This document shows, piece after piece, positions 7,265 to 16,044 of a stretch of 29,796 nucleotides of DNA. Made by a program: the position numbers and the translations under genes. The notes beneath the pieces are model-generated. The model saw only the letters and a program-made list of their open reading frames with translations. It did no database searches and was not told where the DNA came from. Source of the DNA: Ruminococcaceae bacterium UBA5401 (GTDB lineage: Bacteria > Bacillota > Clostridia > Oscillospirales > Acutalibacteraceae); contig DHOB01000081.1 in NCBI GenBank assembly GCA_002409675.1, positions 1-29,796 of the forward strand, given 5' to 3'. Numbering within the stretch: position 1 is the first letter of the stretch; each line of letters begins with the position of its first letter.

Positions 7265-7284
7265 ACTGAAAAATCCCTCCCGGA

Positions 7285-7653
7285 TTACTTCTTCTTGTTG
7301 GCCATTGTTCTCCTGGGGCCTTTGCGCGTGCGCGCATTGGTCTTGGTGCGCTGGCCGCGGACCGGCAGGCCCTTGCGGTGCCGGACGCCGCGGTAGCAGC
7401 CGATCTCGACCAGGCGCTTGATGTCAAACGCCACGTCGCGCCGGAGATCGCCCTCCACGCGGCAGTGGTGGCCGATATAATCCCGCAGCTTGGCTGCGTC
7501 GTCTTCCTTCAGATCTCTTACCCTGATGTCCGGGTTCACGCCGGTCGCCTGGCAGATCTGGCTTGCCGAGCTGCGGCCGATCCCGAAAATATAAGTAAGA
7601 GCAATCTCGATGCGCTTGTCCCGCGGCAAATCAATGCCAGCTATACGCGCCAT
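7285..7653 (-). CDS. rpsM: 30S ribosomal protein S13
   Basis: S13 is a small-subunit head protein that bridges to the large subunit and contacts P-site tRNA. The 122-residue product has [29 protein letters not shown], and the basic C-terminal [20 protein letters not shown] followed by [11 protein letters not shown], which reaches the tRNA. Length is typical. The ATG at 7653 follows a GGAGGTGC site; it is preceded by rpmJ and followed by rpsK. Confidence 0.98.
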   Translation of the reverse strand: MARIAGIDLPRDKRIEIALTYIFGIGRSSASQICQATGVNPDIRVRDLKEDDAAKLRDYIGHHCRVEGDLRRDVAFDIKRLVEIGCYRGVRHRKGLPVRGQRTKTNARTRKGPRRTMANKKK

Positions 7654-7691
7654 TCTGGTTGCACCTCCATGTTCTTTCTACCGCAAGCGCC

Positions 7692-7805
7692 TTAGCCCTG
7701 GCGCTGCTTGTGCTTCGGGTTTTCACAGATGACCATGACTTTGCCCTTGCGCTTGATAATCTTGCATTTTTCGCACATTTTCTTTACAGAAGGTCTTACT
7801 TTCAT
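7692..7805 (-). CDS. rpmJ: 50S ribosomal protein L36, zinc-binding form
   Basis: This 37-residue protein starts [20 protein letters not shown] and has the zinc ligands C11, C14, C27 and H32 (CEKC...CENPKH), so it is the C+ form. I start at the ATG at 7805, preceded by GGGAGGG at 7 nt; a longer upstream frame to 7892 has no family support. It lies between infA and rpsM as in most Firmicutes. Confidence 0.97.
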   Translation of the reverse strand: MKVRPSVKKMCEKCKIIKRKGKVMVICENPKHKQRQG

Positions 7806-7876
7806 CTTTTTGCCCTCCCTTGACGGCAACTGAACAACCCGCGCGGTCTGCCCGCGGGGAAAAATCCTGTTTGCGT

Positions 7877-8095
7877 TTATTTGGAGCGCCACGTGATGCG
7901 CCCGCGCGTCAAATCGTACGGGGAAAGCTCTATCGTGACCTTGTCCCCCGGCAGAATCCGGATGAAGTTCATGCGCAGCTTGCCCGAAATATGCGCGAGG
8001 ACGGTGTGGTGGTTGGGGAGCTCCACCGTAAACATGGCGTTCGGCAGGGCTTCCGTCACGACCCCCTCGGTTTCAATCACGTCCTGTTTTGACAT
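7877..8095 (-). CDS. infA: Translation initiation factor IF-1
   Basis: IF-1 is a 72-residue OB-fold protein that blocks the ribosomal A site during initiation. The sequence starts [20 protein letters not shown] and has the family's [20 protein letters not shown] and [11 protein letters not shown]. The ATG at 8095 has AGGAGG at 8 nt, lying inside the end of the upstream KOW gene. The upstream frame to 8212 is not used. Confidence 0.98.
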   Translation of the reverse strand: MSKQDVIETEGVVTEALPNAMFTVELPNHHTVLAHISGKLRMNFIRILPGDKVTIELSPYDLTRGRITWRSK

Positions 8096-8099
8096 AGAA

Positions 8100-8366
8100 T
8101 CAGCCTCCTCGTCTGGAAAACGGTCCCCCGCTCCGGAACGCCGCGAGCGCCCGGCGGATCCCCCGGTTTGTGGCGAGGGAGCTTTCGGGCAGCAGCGTAT
8201 CCGTTGCGGCAAGATGCTTCAGGTTCTTTTTTTTGGGGTGCTCCAGGCTGCGGCGCCTGCCGTCGCACACGACGGCACAGCGCGCATCCGCCTGCAGAAC
8301 CACCAAGAAGCCGCTCCTGTCGCGCCCGGCCGTGGACCGGACCACGAGCCCCCTGGCGAATTCCAT
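8100..8366 (-). CDS. KOW-domain RNA-binding protein, function not established
   Basis: This 88-residue basic protein has a KOW-like N-terminus: [21 protein letters not shown] then [20 protein letters not shown]. It is found at the same place, between map and infA, in many Clostridia and is annotated as a KOW-domain RNA-binding, L14e-like protein. A ribosome-associated role is inferred from context. GGGGG lies 7 nt before the ATG at 8366. It is 13 nt after map and 4 nt before infA, so it is part of the operon. Confidence 0.8.
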   Translation of the reverse strand: MEFARGLVVRSTAGRDRSGFLVVLQADARCAVVCDGRRRSLEHPKKKNLKHLAATDTLLPESSLATNRGIRRALAAFRSGGPFSRRGG

Positions 8367-8379
8367 CGTCCGGCCCCCT

Positions 8380-9132
8380 TCAGTCCGCGTTTGTCAGAAT
8401 CACGGGGCCGCCCGGGGTAATGGCGATGGAGTTTTCAAAATGCGCAGAGAGTTTGCCGTCCGCAGTGACCGTCGTCCAGCCGTCGACAAGGGTCCGCACC
8501 TCGGCGGTACCCTGGTTGACCATCGGCTCGATGGCAATCGTCATGCCCGGCAGCAGGCGCACGCCCCGTCCGGGCGTGCCGTAATTGGGGACGCTTGGGT
8601 CTTCGTGCATTCTCGCACCTACTCCGTGGCCGACATAATCCCGTACCACCGAGTAGCCGCGAGCTTCGGCATACCGCTGAACCGCGCTGCCGATGTCGCC
8701 CAGGCGCGCGCCCGGCACGGCGGCCTTAATGCCGGCCGCCAGGGCTTCGCGTGTGGTGTCCATCAGGCACTGGGCCTCCGGCCCGACTTTTCCGCAGGGG
8801 AACGTGTAGGCGTTGTCGCCGACGAAGCCCTCATAGGTGGCCCCGACGTCGATGCTGACGATGTCCCCTTCTTTGACGATCTTCTTTTTGCTCGGTATGC
8901 CATGGATGACGACGTTGTTCACGGAAACGCACGCGGTGGCCGGGTACCCGCCGTAGCCCAGGAAGGTGGGCTTGGCGCCCTGCCCTTCGATATAGCGGCG
9001 GGCCACGCGGTCAATCTCCCACGTGGAGACCCCGGGCTCTACCGCCGCGCCGGCGAGTTTCAGTGCCGTTGCGGCAACTCTGCCCGCATCGCGCATGATT
9101 TTGAGTTCTCTTTCTGTCTTCAAAACAATCAT
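8380..9132 (-). CDS. map: Methionine aminopeptidase, type I
   Basis: This enzyme removes the N-terminal methionine from nascent proteins. The 250-residue protein shows all five metal ligands, D95 and D106 (SIDVGATYEGFVGDNAYTF), H169 (YVGHGVG), E202 (IAIEPMV) and E233 (HFENSIAI), plus the substrate-binding H77 and H176. I start at the ATG at 9132, preceded by GAGGCG; a TTG directly before it is in frame. It lies 3 nt downstream of the adk stop. Confidence 0.97.
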   Translation of the reverse strand: MIVLKTERELKIMRDAGRVAATALKLAGAAVEPGVSTWEIDRVARRYIEGQGAKPTFLGYGGYPATACVSVNNVVIHGIPSKKKIVKEGDIVSIDVGATYEGFVGDNAYTFPCGKVGPEAQCLMDTTREALAAGIKAAVPGARLGDIGSAVQRYAEARGYSVVRDYVGHGVGARMHEDPSVPNYGTPGRGVRLLPGMTIAIEPMVNQGTAEVRTLVDGWTTVTADGKLSAHFENSIAITPGGPVILTNAD

Positions 9133-9135
9133 CAA

Positions 9136-9765
9136 TCACGCCTCGAGTGCGTTCAAAATATCGTGCTCGGTTTCGGGGATTTGCTTGCCCCCGTCCACCT
9201 CGGACAGCAGCCCTTTCTTCTTATAATACTGAATCAGCGGCTCCGTCTGTTCGTGGTAGACTTTCAACCGGGCCCTGACGGTCTCCGGTTCGTCATCCCT
9301 GCGCTGAACAAGGGTGCCGCCGCAGGCGTCGCAGAGGCCCTCAACCTTCGGCTTTTTGGTCCGGATGTTGTAGGAGGCCCCGCACTTGCTGCAGACACGG
9401 CGGCCGGACAGGCGGCGCAGGACCAGGTCCTCGGTCACCTGAAGGTCGATGACCCGGTCGATTTTCACCATTCTGTCCAGCGCCTCGGCCTGGGGAAGGG
9501 TGCGCGGAAAGCCGTCCAGGATAAACCCGTTTTTGCAGTCTTCCTTTGCCAGGCGTTCGCGCACGATGCCGATTACAATCTCGTCCGGCACCAGCTTGCC
9601 CGCCTCGGCATAGACTTTCGCTTTCCGGCCCATCTCTGTGCCGCTTTTCAGCGCTTCTCGAATAATATTTCCCGTTGAAACGGATGGAATATGCAGATTG
9701 TTGGAAAGAATTTCAGCGTGGGTTCCTTTTCCGGCGCCGGGGGCGCCGAGAAAAATCAGGTTCAT
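9136..9765 (-). CDS. adk: Adenylate kinase with zinc-binding lid
   Basis: Adenylate kinase interconverts ATP + AMP and 2 ADP in the cytoplasm. The 209-residue protein has the P-loop GAPGAGKGT (7-15), the AMP site STGNIIREAL, the DGFPRT motif (84-89), and a Gram-positive type lid with C125-x2-C128 and C145-x2-C148, which binds zinc. It follows secY and precedes map, as in most bacteria. The ATG is at 9765, with AAGGAG about 11 nt upstream. Confidence 0.98.
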   Translation of the reverse strand: MNLIFLGAPGAGKGTHAEILSNNLHIPSVSTGNIIREALKSGTEMGRKAKVYAEAGKLVPDEIVIGIVRERLAKEDCKNGFILDGFPRTLPQAEALDRMVKIDRVIDLQVTEDLVLRRLSGRRVCSKCGASYNIRTKKPKVEGLCDACGGTLVQRRDDEPETVRARLKVYHEQTEPLIQYYKKKGLLSEVDGGKQIPETEHDILNALEA

Positions 9766-9783
9766 TCCGGTGTCACACTCCTT

Positions 9784-11118
9784 TTAGTCCAGAAAGCCCT
9801 TGTAATGCCGCATCATCATCTGGGACTCCAGCTGTTTGACCGTTTCCAGCGCCACGCCGACAAGAATCAGCAGCGACGTGCCACCGATGGAAAGGCTGCC
9901 CATGCCGGTGGATACGCTGAAGATGATGGGCATCAGGGCAATGAACGCGAGGAACAGCGACCCGATGAACGTCACTTTGGAAAGCACTTTCATGATATAG
10001 TCGGATGTCGGCTTGCCCGGCCGGATCCCCGGGATGGTGCCGTTGCTCTGACGGAGATTATTGGCCATCTCGACCGGATTATACTGGATCGTCATATAGA
10101 AGAAGGCGAACAGGATAATCAGGATGAAATACAGCACCGAGTACAGCCACCCCGTCGGGGAGAACGCGTCGAAAAAGCTGGCCCAGAATCCCGTGGAGGC
10201 GCGCTCGCCGAGAAAGAACTTGATGGTGGTGGGGATAATCAGGATGGAGCTCGCGAAGATAATCGGCATCACGCCCGAAAGGCCCACCTTGATCGGGATA
10301 TGCGTGCTCTGGCCGCCGTACATCCTGCGCCCGACCACGCGCTTGGCGTACTGGACGGGGATGCGGCGCTCGGAGTCGTACATGAAGACGATGACCCACA
10401 TCATCAGCAGGAACAGCACCGCGAACAGCGGAACCAGGAAATAGTACTTGCCGTAGCTCGAGGGGTCCTGGTTCGCGGCCTGCCAGAAAGCGCCGAGCGT
10501 GTTCAGCACGTGCGGCATGCGCGACACGATGCCCGCGAACAGGATGATGGAGATGCCGTTCCCCACGCCGTGCTGGTTGACCTGCTCGCCCAGCCACATG
10601 ATCAGCGCCGCGCCCGCCGTAAAGGTCAGGATAATCACGAACGCCGCGAAGACCGACTGCCAGCCGGTGGTGTATTTCACGATGGGGACGCCGCCGTAGG
10701 AATTGTTGCGCAGGTAGAAATAATAGGCGACCGCCTGCGCCAGCGCCAGCCCCACGGCCACATAGCGGGTGATGGTGCCCAGCTTCTTGCGGCCCTCCTC
10801 GCCCTCTTTGGCCATGCGCTCCAGCGCGGGGATGGCGACCGTGAGCAGTTCGATGATGATGGAGCTGTTGATATAGGGCGTGGGGCCCATGGCGAACAGC
10901 GCCGCATAGGCGAACGCGCCGCCGGAGAGCATATCCAGGTAGCTCAGGGCCGTGCCCGCCTTGCTGACCTCGCCCATCAGCCCCTTGAGGGCCTCCGTGT
11001 TCAGGAACGGCACCGGGATGGCCGAGCCGAACCGGAAAATCACGATGATGAGCAGGGTGAACAGCATCCGCCTGCGCAGCTCGGGAATCTTCCAGGCGTT
11101 CCGGATGGTCTTGAACAA
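9784..11118 (-). CDS. secY: Protein translocase subunit SecY
   Basis: SecY is the ten-helix channel subunit of the SecYEG translocon. The 444-residue protein has the expected N-terminal IRNAWKIPELRRRMLFTLLI, AIPVPFLN near the plug, TPYINSSIIIELL, the cytosolic loop YAKRVVGRRMYGGQSTHIPI and NPVEMANNLRQSNGTIPGIR before helix 9. The start codon is TTG at 11118, preceded by GAGGTGATC in the rplO end; the next in-frame ATG (codon 18) would delete the conserved N-terminus. The gap to rplO is one base. Confidence 0.97.
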   Translation of the reverse strand: MFKTIRNAWKIPELRRRMLFTLLIIVIFRFGSAIPVPFLNTEALKGLMGEVSKAGTALSYLDMLSGGAFAYAALFAMGPTPYINSSIIIELLTVAIPALERMAKEGEEGRKKLGTITRYVAVGLALAQAVAYYFYLRNNSYGGVPIVKYTTGWQSVFAAFVIILTFTAGAALIMWLGEQVNQHGVGNGISIILFAGIVSRMPHVLNTLGAFWQAANQDPSSYGKYYFLVPLFAVLFLLMMWVIVFMYDSERRIPVQYAKRVVGRRMYGGQSTHIPIKVGLSGVMPIIFASSILIIPTTIKFFLGERASTGFWASFFDAFSPTGWLYSVLYFILIILFAFFYMTIQYNPVEMANNLRQSNGTIPGIRPGKPTSDYIMKVLSKVTFIGSLFLAFIALMPIIFSVSTGMGSLSIGGTSLLILVGVALETVKQLESQMMMRHYKGFLD

Positions 11119-11119
11119 A

Positions 11120-11560
11120 TCAGATCACCTCTGCCTTCCCGCCGGCAGCCTCGATCTTCTGCTTTGCGGAACCGGAAAACGCAGCAGCCTTGACCGTCAG
11201 CTTCTTCGTGAGTTTGCCGCTGCCGAGGATTTTGATTCCGTCGCCGCCCTTTTTCAAGACGCCGGCGTCGGCCAGCGCCTTGGCGTCCACCGTGGCGCCG
11301 CTCTCGAACTTTTCGAGCGCGCCGACGTTCACCGCGCGGATGTCTTTGGCAAAGATATTGACAAACCCGCGTTTCGGGATGCGGCGCTGAAGCGGCATCT
11401 GGCCGCCCTCAAAGCCGGGGCGGATGGACCCGCCGGACCTGGCCTTCTGGCCCTTGCTCCCTTTGCCGGAGGTTTTGCCCCAGCCGGATCCGATGCCCCT
11501 GCCGATGCGCTTCGGCGCCCTTTTGGAGCCCGGAACCGCCGTCAGTTCATTCAACTTCAT
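11120..11560 (-). CDS. rplO: 50S ribosomal protein L15
   Basis: L15 is a late-assembly large-subunit protein. The 146-residue product starts [20 protein letters not shown], continues with the glycine/basic extension [20 protein letters not shown] and [18 protein letters not shown], and ends in the globular domain with [20 protein letters not shown]. Typical length. Its stop is one base from the secY TTG, suggesting translational coupling. Confidence 0.98.
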   Translation of the reverse strand: MKLNELTAVPGSKRAPKRIGRGIGSGWGKTSGKGSKGQKARSGGSIRPGFEGGQMPLQRRIPKRGFVNIFAKDIRAVNVGALEKFESGATVDAKALADAGVLKKGGDGIKILGSGKLTKKLTVKAAAFSGSAKQKIEAAGGKAEVI

Positions 11561-11580
11561 TAGACTCGCACCTCCTTGCT

Positions 11581-11760
11581 TTACACGTTGCTTACTTTGA
11601 TGAGGTGGATGATCTTGGCCACCTTGCCTTTGGTCTGGGCATTGTCGGGCTGGAGCGAAGAATCCCCGATTTTGGTGAGACCAAGGGTGCGGGCGGTTGC
11701 AATCTGGTCCTTTTTCGCGCCGATCAGGCTTTTGACCAGCGTGACTTTCAGCTGCGCCAT
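11581..11760 (-). CDS. rpmD: 50S ribosomal protein L30
   Basis: The 59-residue product starts [20 protein letters not shown] and contains [20 protein letters not shown] and [11 protein letters not shown], all typical of L30. I use the ATG at 11760, which follows GGAGGG in 'AAGGAGGGCAGAGCAAG'; an upstream in-frame extension to 11784 is not supported. It sits between rpsE and rplO. Confidence 0.97.
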   Translation of the reverse strand: MAQLKVTLVKSLIGAKKDQIATARTLGLTKIGDSSLQPDNAQTKGKVAKIIHLIKVSNV

Positions 11761-11776
11761 CTTGCTCTGCCCTCCT

Positions 11777-12277
11777 TTATGCAAAGATTTCTTTGACCTG
11801 TTTGCCGCGCACCTGCGCCACCTGCCGGGCGTCGCGCAGGTTCCGGAGCCCGTCCATGGTCGCGCGGACCACGTTGCACGGGTTATTGGAGCGAAGGGCC
11901 TTGGTGCGGATGTCGCGGATGCCGGCCGCTTCCACCACGGCGCGGACCGGGCCGCCCGCGATGACGCCGGTGCCGGGCGCGGCGGGCTTCAGCAGCACCC
12001 TGCCGGCGCCGAACGCGCCGATGATCTCGTGCGGGATGGTGGAGCCGCGCATCGCGACCTTGATCAGGTTCTTCTTCGCGTCCTCAATGCCCTTGCGGAT
12101 CGCGTCGGGCACCTCGCCCGCCTTGCCGATTCCGAAGCCGACCGTGCCCTTGCCGTCGCCGACCACGACCAGCGCCGCAAACTTGAAGATGCGGCCGCCC
12201 TTTACGGTTTTGGACACGCGGTTGATGGAAACTACGTGCTCTTTATACTCCGAGTCTCTATCCTGGTATCTCGACAA
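11777..12277 (-). CDS. rpsE: 30S ribosomal protein S5
   Basis: S5 lies at the mRNA entry channel and affects decoding fidelity. The 166-residue product has [40 protein letters not shown], the [20 protein letters not shown] segment and [16 protein letters not shown]. The start codon is TTG at 12277, preceded by GGGAGGAGG at 7 nt; the next in-frame ATG lies far inside the conserved domain, so TTG is forced. Confidence 0.97.
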   Translation of the reverse strand: MSRYQDRDSEYKEHVVSINRVSKTVKGGRIFKFAALVVVGDGKGTVGFGIGKAGEVPDAIRKGIEDAKKNLIKVAMRGSTIPHEIIGAFGAGRVLLKPAAPGTGVIAGGPVRAVVEAAGIRDIRTKALRSNNPCNVVRATMDGLRNLRDARQVAQVRGKQVKEIFA

Positions 12278-12297
12278 AAATTTTCCTCCTCCCTTTC

Positions 12298-12657
12298 TCA
12301 GAATTCGAGGCCGCCCTTGCGGGCGCCCTTGGCCAGGGCTTCGACGCGGCCGTGGTACAGGTATCCGCCGCGGTCGAAGACGACTTTCTTGATTCCCTTT
12401 TCGGCGGCGCGCTTCGCGAGGGTCTCGCCGACCTTCGCGGCCGCGTCTTTGTTTCCGCCGCTGCCGGCAAATTCCTTTTCAAGCGAAGAGGCCGCAGCAA
12501 GCGTCACGCCCTTGGTGTCGTCGATAATCTGGGCGTAGATATGGTTGGCGGAGCGGAACACGTTCAGGCGCGGGCGCTCGCCCGTGCCGAAAACCTTGCC
12601 GCGCACCCTGCGGTGGCGGCGCAGCCTCGCCCTGTTGGTATCAACCTTGTTCACCAT
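12298..12657 (-). CDS. rplR: 50S ribosomal protein L18
   Basis: L18 binds 5S rRNA together with L5. The 119-residue product shows [39 protein letters not shown] and [20 protein letters not shown] with a Gly-rich C-terminus, matching family and length. ATG at 12657, 15 nt after rplF; rpsE follows after 20 nt. Confidence 0.98.
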   Translation of the reverse strand: MVNKVDTNRARLRRHRRVRGKVFGTGERPRLNVFRSANHIYAQIIDDTKGVTLAAASSLEKEFAGSGGNKDAAAKVGETLAKRAAEKGIKKVVFDRGGYLYHGRVEALAKGARKGGLEF

Positions 12658-12672
12658 TTGCGATTGCCTCCC

Positions 12673-13221
12673 TTACTTCTTGGCGCCCTTGCCGGCTTTG
12701 CCTTCCTTGCGGCGCACGTGCTCGCCGGCGTACCGGATGCCCTTGCCCTTGTACGGCTCCGGCGGGCGTTTCTCGCGGATTTCTGAAGCGAACTGCCCGA
12801 CCTGCTGCTTATCCGGACCCAGCACGACGATTCTGTTCGCCTTCGGGCACTCGATGGTGATGCCGTCCGGCTCCGGAACCGTGACCGGATGCGAGAAGCC
12901 GAGGGTCATGACCAGGTTTTTGCCCTGCTTCTGCGCGCGGTAGCCGACGCCGTTGATCTCCAGCTCCTTGTGGAACCCCTGGGTCACGCCCAGAACCATG
13001 TTCTGAATCAGGGAGCGGGTCGTCCCGTGCAGGGACTTGCTCTCTTTTTCATCGTCGGGGCGGGTGACGCGCACCACATTGCCCTCCACAGCCACGCTGA
13101 TGCTGGGGTGGACCTTCTGGGTCAGGGTGCCCTTGGGGCCCTTGACCGTCACAACGCCGTCGTCGACCGATACGGTGACGCCGGCGGGAATATTTACGGG
13201 TTTTCTTCCAATTCGCGACAT
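12673..13221 (-). CDS. rplF: 50S ribosomal protein L6
   Basis: L6 lies near the factor-binding site of the large subunit. The 182-residue product starts [20 protein letters not shown] and contains VKGPKGTL and, in the second repeat, the C-terminal [20 protein letters not shown] with a Lys-rich end. ATG at 13221 with GGGGG at 7 nt. Order rpsH-rplF-rplR is canonical. Confidence 0.98.
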   Translation of the reverse strand: MSRIGRKPVNIPAGVTVSVDDGVVTVKGPKGTLTQKVHPSISVAVEGNVVRVTRPDDEKESKSLHGTTRSLIQNMVLGVTQGFHKELEINGVGYRAQKQGKNLVMTLGFSHPVTVPEPDGITIECPKANRIVVLGPDKQQVGQFASEIREKRPPEPYKGKGIRYAGEHVRRKEGKAGKGAKK

Positions 13222-13240
13222 TGCTGCACCCCCTTTTTGT

Positions 13241-13639
13241 TTACCAGATGAACGCGAGCACTTCGCCGCCCACGTTCTCTTTGCGGGCCTGGCGGTCGGT
13301 CATAATCCCCTTGGATGTGGAGACGATGGCGATGCCGAGCCCCTTCATCACGCGCGGCAGCTCCTGCGCGCTGCGGTAGATGCGAAGGCCGGGCTTCGAG
13401 ACCCGCTGCAGGCCGTTGATGGCCGAGTTTTTGCCTTCGCCGTATTTCAAATTCACCCTGATGACGCCCTGCTTGCCGTCGTCCACAATCGTATAGCCCC
13501 TCACGTACCCCTCGTCCACAAGAATCTGCACGATGGCTTTCTTCATGTTGGACGCGGGAATTTCGACGGAACTGTGCTTTGCGGTGCTCGCATTGCGGAT
13601 GCGGGTCAGCAGATCGGCGATGGTGTCTGTGATTTGCAT
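13241..13639 (-). CDS. rpsH: 30S ribosomal protein S8
   Basis: S8 is a central-domain 16S rRNA binder. The 132-residue product starts [20 protein letters not shown] and ends with the typical [27 protein letters not shown] precedes the ATG at 13639 by 7 nt. In E. coli S8 represses the spc operon; no evidence for that here was seen. Confidence 0.98.
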   Translation of the reverse strand: MQITDTIADLLTRIRNASTAKHSSVEIPASNMKKAIVQILVDEGYVRGYTIVDDGKQGVIRVNLKYGEGKNSAINGLQRVSKPGLRIYRSAQELPRVMKGLGIAIVSTSKGIMTDRQARKENVGGEVLAFIW

Positions 13640-13663
13640 GCCGTTACCTCCTTTGCCCAGCCT

Positions 13664-13849
13664 TTACCAGCTGGCCTTTTTCACGCCCGGGATTTCGCCT
13701 TTGTAGGCAAGCTCCCTGAAGCAGATACGGCAAATCCCGAATTTGCGGAGATAGCCGTGCGGCCGGCCGCAAATCTTGCACCTGTTGTACTGGCGGGACG
13801 AAAATTTCGCCGGCCGCCTCTGTTTTACCTTCATTGAAGTTTTGGCCAC
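13664..13849 (-). CDS. rpsN: 30S ribosomal protein S14 type Z (zinc form)
   Basis: This 61-residue S14 is the short zinc-binding type, also named rpsZ. It has C24-x2-C27 and C40-x2-C43 (CKIC...CRIC) and ends [11 protein letters not shown]. The start is GTG at 13849 with AAGGAGG 6 nt before it; the product [10 protein letters not shown] has the standard N-terminus. It lies between rplE and rpsH. Confidence 0.98.
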   Translation of the reverse strand: MAKTSMKVKQRRPAKFSSRQYNRCKICGRPHGYLRKFGICRICFRELAYKGEIPGVKKASW

Positions 13850-13860
13850 AGGAATCCTCC

Positions 13861-14400
13861 TTATCTTGCAAACGGGGCGCCCATAAGCTTCAGCAGCTCT
13901 CTGGATTCCTCGTCGGTTTTTGCGCTTGTTACAAAGCAGATGTCCATCCCGCGGACCTGGTCGACCTTGTCGTAGTCGATCTCGGGGAAGATGAGCTGCT
14001 CTTTCACGCCCAGGTTGTAGTTGCCGCGCCCGTCGAACGAGTTGGGGCTGATGCCCCGGAAGTCGCGCACGCGCGGCAGCGCCACGTTGAACAGGCGGTC
14101 GAGGAACTCGTACATCCGGTCGCCGCGCAGCGTGACTTTCGCCCCGATTTTCATGCCCGCGCGGACCTTGAAGTTCGCCACGGACTTCTTCGCCTTGCAG
14201 ATCATCGGCCGCTGGCCGGTGATGGCGGAGAGGTCCGCGATGACCGAGTCGATCACCTTGGCGTTCTCCTTGGCCTCGCCCGCGCCGACGTTGACCACGA
14301 TTTTCTCGAGCTTCGGAATCTGCATCACGCTTTTATACGAAAACTTTTTCATCAGGGCCGGCGCGGCTTCTTTCTGATAATACTCTCTCAGTCTTGCCAT
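13861..14400 (-). CDS. rplE: 50S ribosomal protein L5
   Basis: L5 binds 5S rRNA in the central protuberance. The 179-residue product starts [20 protein letters not shown] and contains [38 protein letters not shown] and [20 protein letters not shown]. The ATG at 14400 follows GGAGGAGAACC; the in-frame region up to 14430 belongs to the rplX end in another frame. Confidence 0.98.
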   Translation of the reverse strand: MARLREYYQKEAAPALMKKFSYKSVMQIPKLEKIVVNVGAGEAKENAKVIDSVIADLSAITGQRPMICKAKKSVANFKVRAGMKIGAKVTLRGDRMYEFLDRLFNVALPRVRDFRGISPNSFDGRGNYNLGVKEQLIFPEIDYDKVDQVRGMDICFVTSAKTDEESRELLKLMGAPFAR

Positions 14401-14411
14401 GGTTCTCCTCC

Positions 14412-14732
14412 TTACAGGGCTTCGCCGCATTTTTTGCAGATGCGCTCTTTGGTGCCGTCCCCGTAAATCTTATGGCCGACGCGCGTGGGCTTGCCGCAGT
14501 GGGGGCAGACAAGCTGGACCTTGCTGGCATACAGGGCGCCCTCCGCCTTCACAATGCCGCCTTCCTGGCCGGCCTTGCGGGGTTTCACATGCTTGCTGAC
14601 CATGTTGATCTTCTCGACGATGATCTTGCCCTCTTTGGGGCTGACGGCGAGGACTTTGCCCTTTTTGCCGCGGTCCCTGCCTTCGAGCACAACGACCGTG
14701 TCGCCCGTTTTCACATGGATTTTCTTGTTCAT
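14412..14732 (-). CDS. rplX: 50S ribosomal protein L24
   Basis: L24 is an assembly initiator with a KOW motif (residues about 5-32: [20 protein letters not shown]). The 106-residue product also has [15 protein letters not shown] and a C-terminal zinc-ribbon-like pair [11 protein letters not shown]...CKKCGE. ATG at 14732 is preceded by GGGAGGAGCTCTTGCA. It lies 17 nt after rplN. Confidence 0.97.
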   Translation of the reverse strand: MNKKIHVKTGDTVVVLEGRDRGKKGKVLAVSPKEGKIIVEKINMVSKHVKPRKAGQEGGIVKAEGALYASKVQLVCPHCGKPTRVGHKIYGDGTKERICKKCGEAL

Positions 14733-14749
14733 TGCAAGAGCTCCTCCCT

Positions 14750-15118
14750 TCACAGCACTTCGGGGGCAAGGCTCAGGATTTTGACGTAATCCCTCTCGCG
14801 CAGCTCCCTGGCCACGGGGCCGAAGATGCGCGTCCCGACCGGGCTTTTGTCGTCCTTGATGAGGACGGCCGCGTTCTCGTCGAAGCGGATATAGGTCCCG
14901 TCCCCGCGCCGGACGCCGGAAGCGGTGCGCACAACGACCGCCTTGACGACGTCGCCTTTTTTCACGGTGCCGCCCGGCGCCGCTTTTTTAACCGATGCGA
15001 CGATCACGTCGCCGATATTGGCATACCTTCTGCCCGTGCCGCCCAGCACGCGGATGCACATCAGCTGCTTGGCGCCGGTGTTGTCGGCGACGTTCAGATA
15101 AGTCTGCTGCTGAATCAC
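14750..15118 (-). CDS. rplN: 50S ribosomal protein L14
   Basis: L14 forms an intersubunit bridge. The 122-residue product reads [40 protein letters not shown], the [20 protein letters not shown] motif and [14 protein letters not shown]. The start codon is GTG at 15118 with GGAGG about 8 nt upstream; no alternative start preserves the conserved N-terminus. Confidence 0.98.
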   Translation of the reverse strand: MIQQQTYLNVADNTGAKQLMCIRVLGGTGRRYANIGDVIVASVKKAAPGGTVKKGDVVKAVVVRTASGVRRGDGTYIRFDENAAVLIKDDKSPVGTRIFGPVARELRERDYVKILSLAPEVL

Positions 15119-15136
15119 GGTGCGTTCCTCCTTCCG

Positions 15137-15394
15137 TTATTTGGCCTTCTCCAGGATTTTGACAAGGCGCCATCTCTTCTCTTTGCTTAAGGGGCGGGTT
15201 TCCATCACGCGCACGCGGTCGCCGACGGAGCATTCGTTGTTCTCGTCGTGCGCTTTGAGCCTGGTGGTGCGCTTGATGATTTTTTTGTAAAGCGGATGCT
15301 GCACGCTGTCTTCCACGGCGACCACGATGGTTTTGTCCATCTTGTTGCTCACGACGCGGCCGACTTCCGTTTTCCTGTTATTTCTGTCGCTCAC
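15137..15394 (-). CDS. rpsQ: 30S ribosomal protein S17
   Basis: S17 is an OB-fold primary 16S rRNA binder. The 85-residue product reads [40 protein letters not shown] and [20 protein letters not shown]. The start is GTG at 15394 after GGAGGATGGAAC; an ATG inside that spacer is out of frame. Confidence 0.97.
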   Translation of the reverse strand: MSDRNNRKTEVGRVVSNKMDKTIVVAVEDSVQHPLYKKIIKRTTRLKAHDENNECSVGDRVRVMETRPLSKEKRWRLVKILEKAK

Positions 15395-15412
15395 GTTCCA
15401 TCCTCCCTTCCC

Positions 15413-15619
15413 TTACGCTTCGGCGCTATTTTTCAGTTCGTTCTCGCGCAGGACGGTCTTGATGCGGGCAATGTCCTTTTTCACGGCCTTGATGCGCATG
15501 GGGTTTTCAAGCTGGTTGATGGTCAGCTGAAAGCGGAGGTTGAAAAGCTCTGCCTTCAGGTCCTTCAGCTTGCTCTCCAGCTCCTCGGTGCTCATTTCCC
15601 TGACTTCGGCAGCCTTCAT
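15413..15619 (-). CDS. rpmC: 50S ribosomal protein L29
   Basis: L29 sits at the tunnel exit and helps dock SRP and trigger factor. The 68-residue helical hairpin reads [40 protein letters not shown] and a basic second helix. The ATG overlaps the rplP stop by 4 nt (ATGA), indicating translational coupling. Confidence 0.97.
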   Translation of the reverse strand: MKAAEVREMSTEELESKLKDLKAELFNLRFQLTINQLENPMRIKAVKKDIARIKTVLRENELKNSAEA

Positions 15620-16044
15620 GCCTGCTCACCATCCGTTTCTTCCTTGGTCACGATCCGGCAGCGGATCGGCAGTTTGCTTGAAGCGAGGCGCAGCGCCTCT
15701 CTGGCGGTCTCTTCGGGGATGCCGCCCATCTCAAACATCACGCGGCCCGGCCGCACGACGGCGACCCAGTACTCCGGCGCGCCCTTTCCGGAGCCCATGC
15801 GGACTTCGGCGGGCTTTTTGGTGACCGGTTTGTCCGGGAAAATCTTAATCCAGACCTGGCCGAACCTCTTGGTATAGCGGGTCATGGCGACACGCGCGGC
15901 CTCAATCTGGTTGGCGGTAATCCATGCCGGCTCCAGCGCCTGAAGGCCGTATTCGCCGTAATCCACCCTGCTGCCGCGGATGCATTTCCCCTTCATGCGC
16001 CCGCGCTGCACTTTGCGGTATTTCACGCGTTTGGGCATCAGCAT
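15616..16044 (-). CDS. rplP: 50S ribosomal protein L16
   Basis: L16 contacts A-site tRNA in the large subunit. The 142-residue product starts [20 protein letters not shown] and has [47 protein letters not shown] and a C-terminal [14 protein letters not shown]. The first ATG (16044) overlaps the rpsC stop as TAATG, with AGGAGG 9 nt upstream; it is preferred to the ATG at codon 3. Confidence 0.97.
   Translation of the reverse strand: MLMPKRVKYRKVQRGRMKGKCIRGSRVDYGEYGLQALEPAWITANQIEAARVAMTRYTKRFGQVWIKIFPDKPVTKKPAEVRMGSGKGAPEYWVAVVRPGRVMFEMGGIPEETAREALRLASSKLPIRCRIVTKEETDGEQA

Noticed and set aside
8170..9678. 502-codon plus-strand ORF
   Set aside because: It lies opposite map, adk and the KOW gene, which are clearly real; a shadow frame of GC-rich codons.
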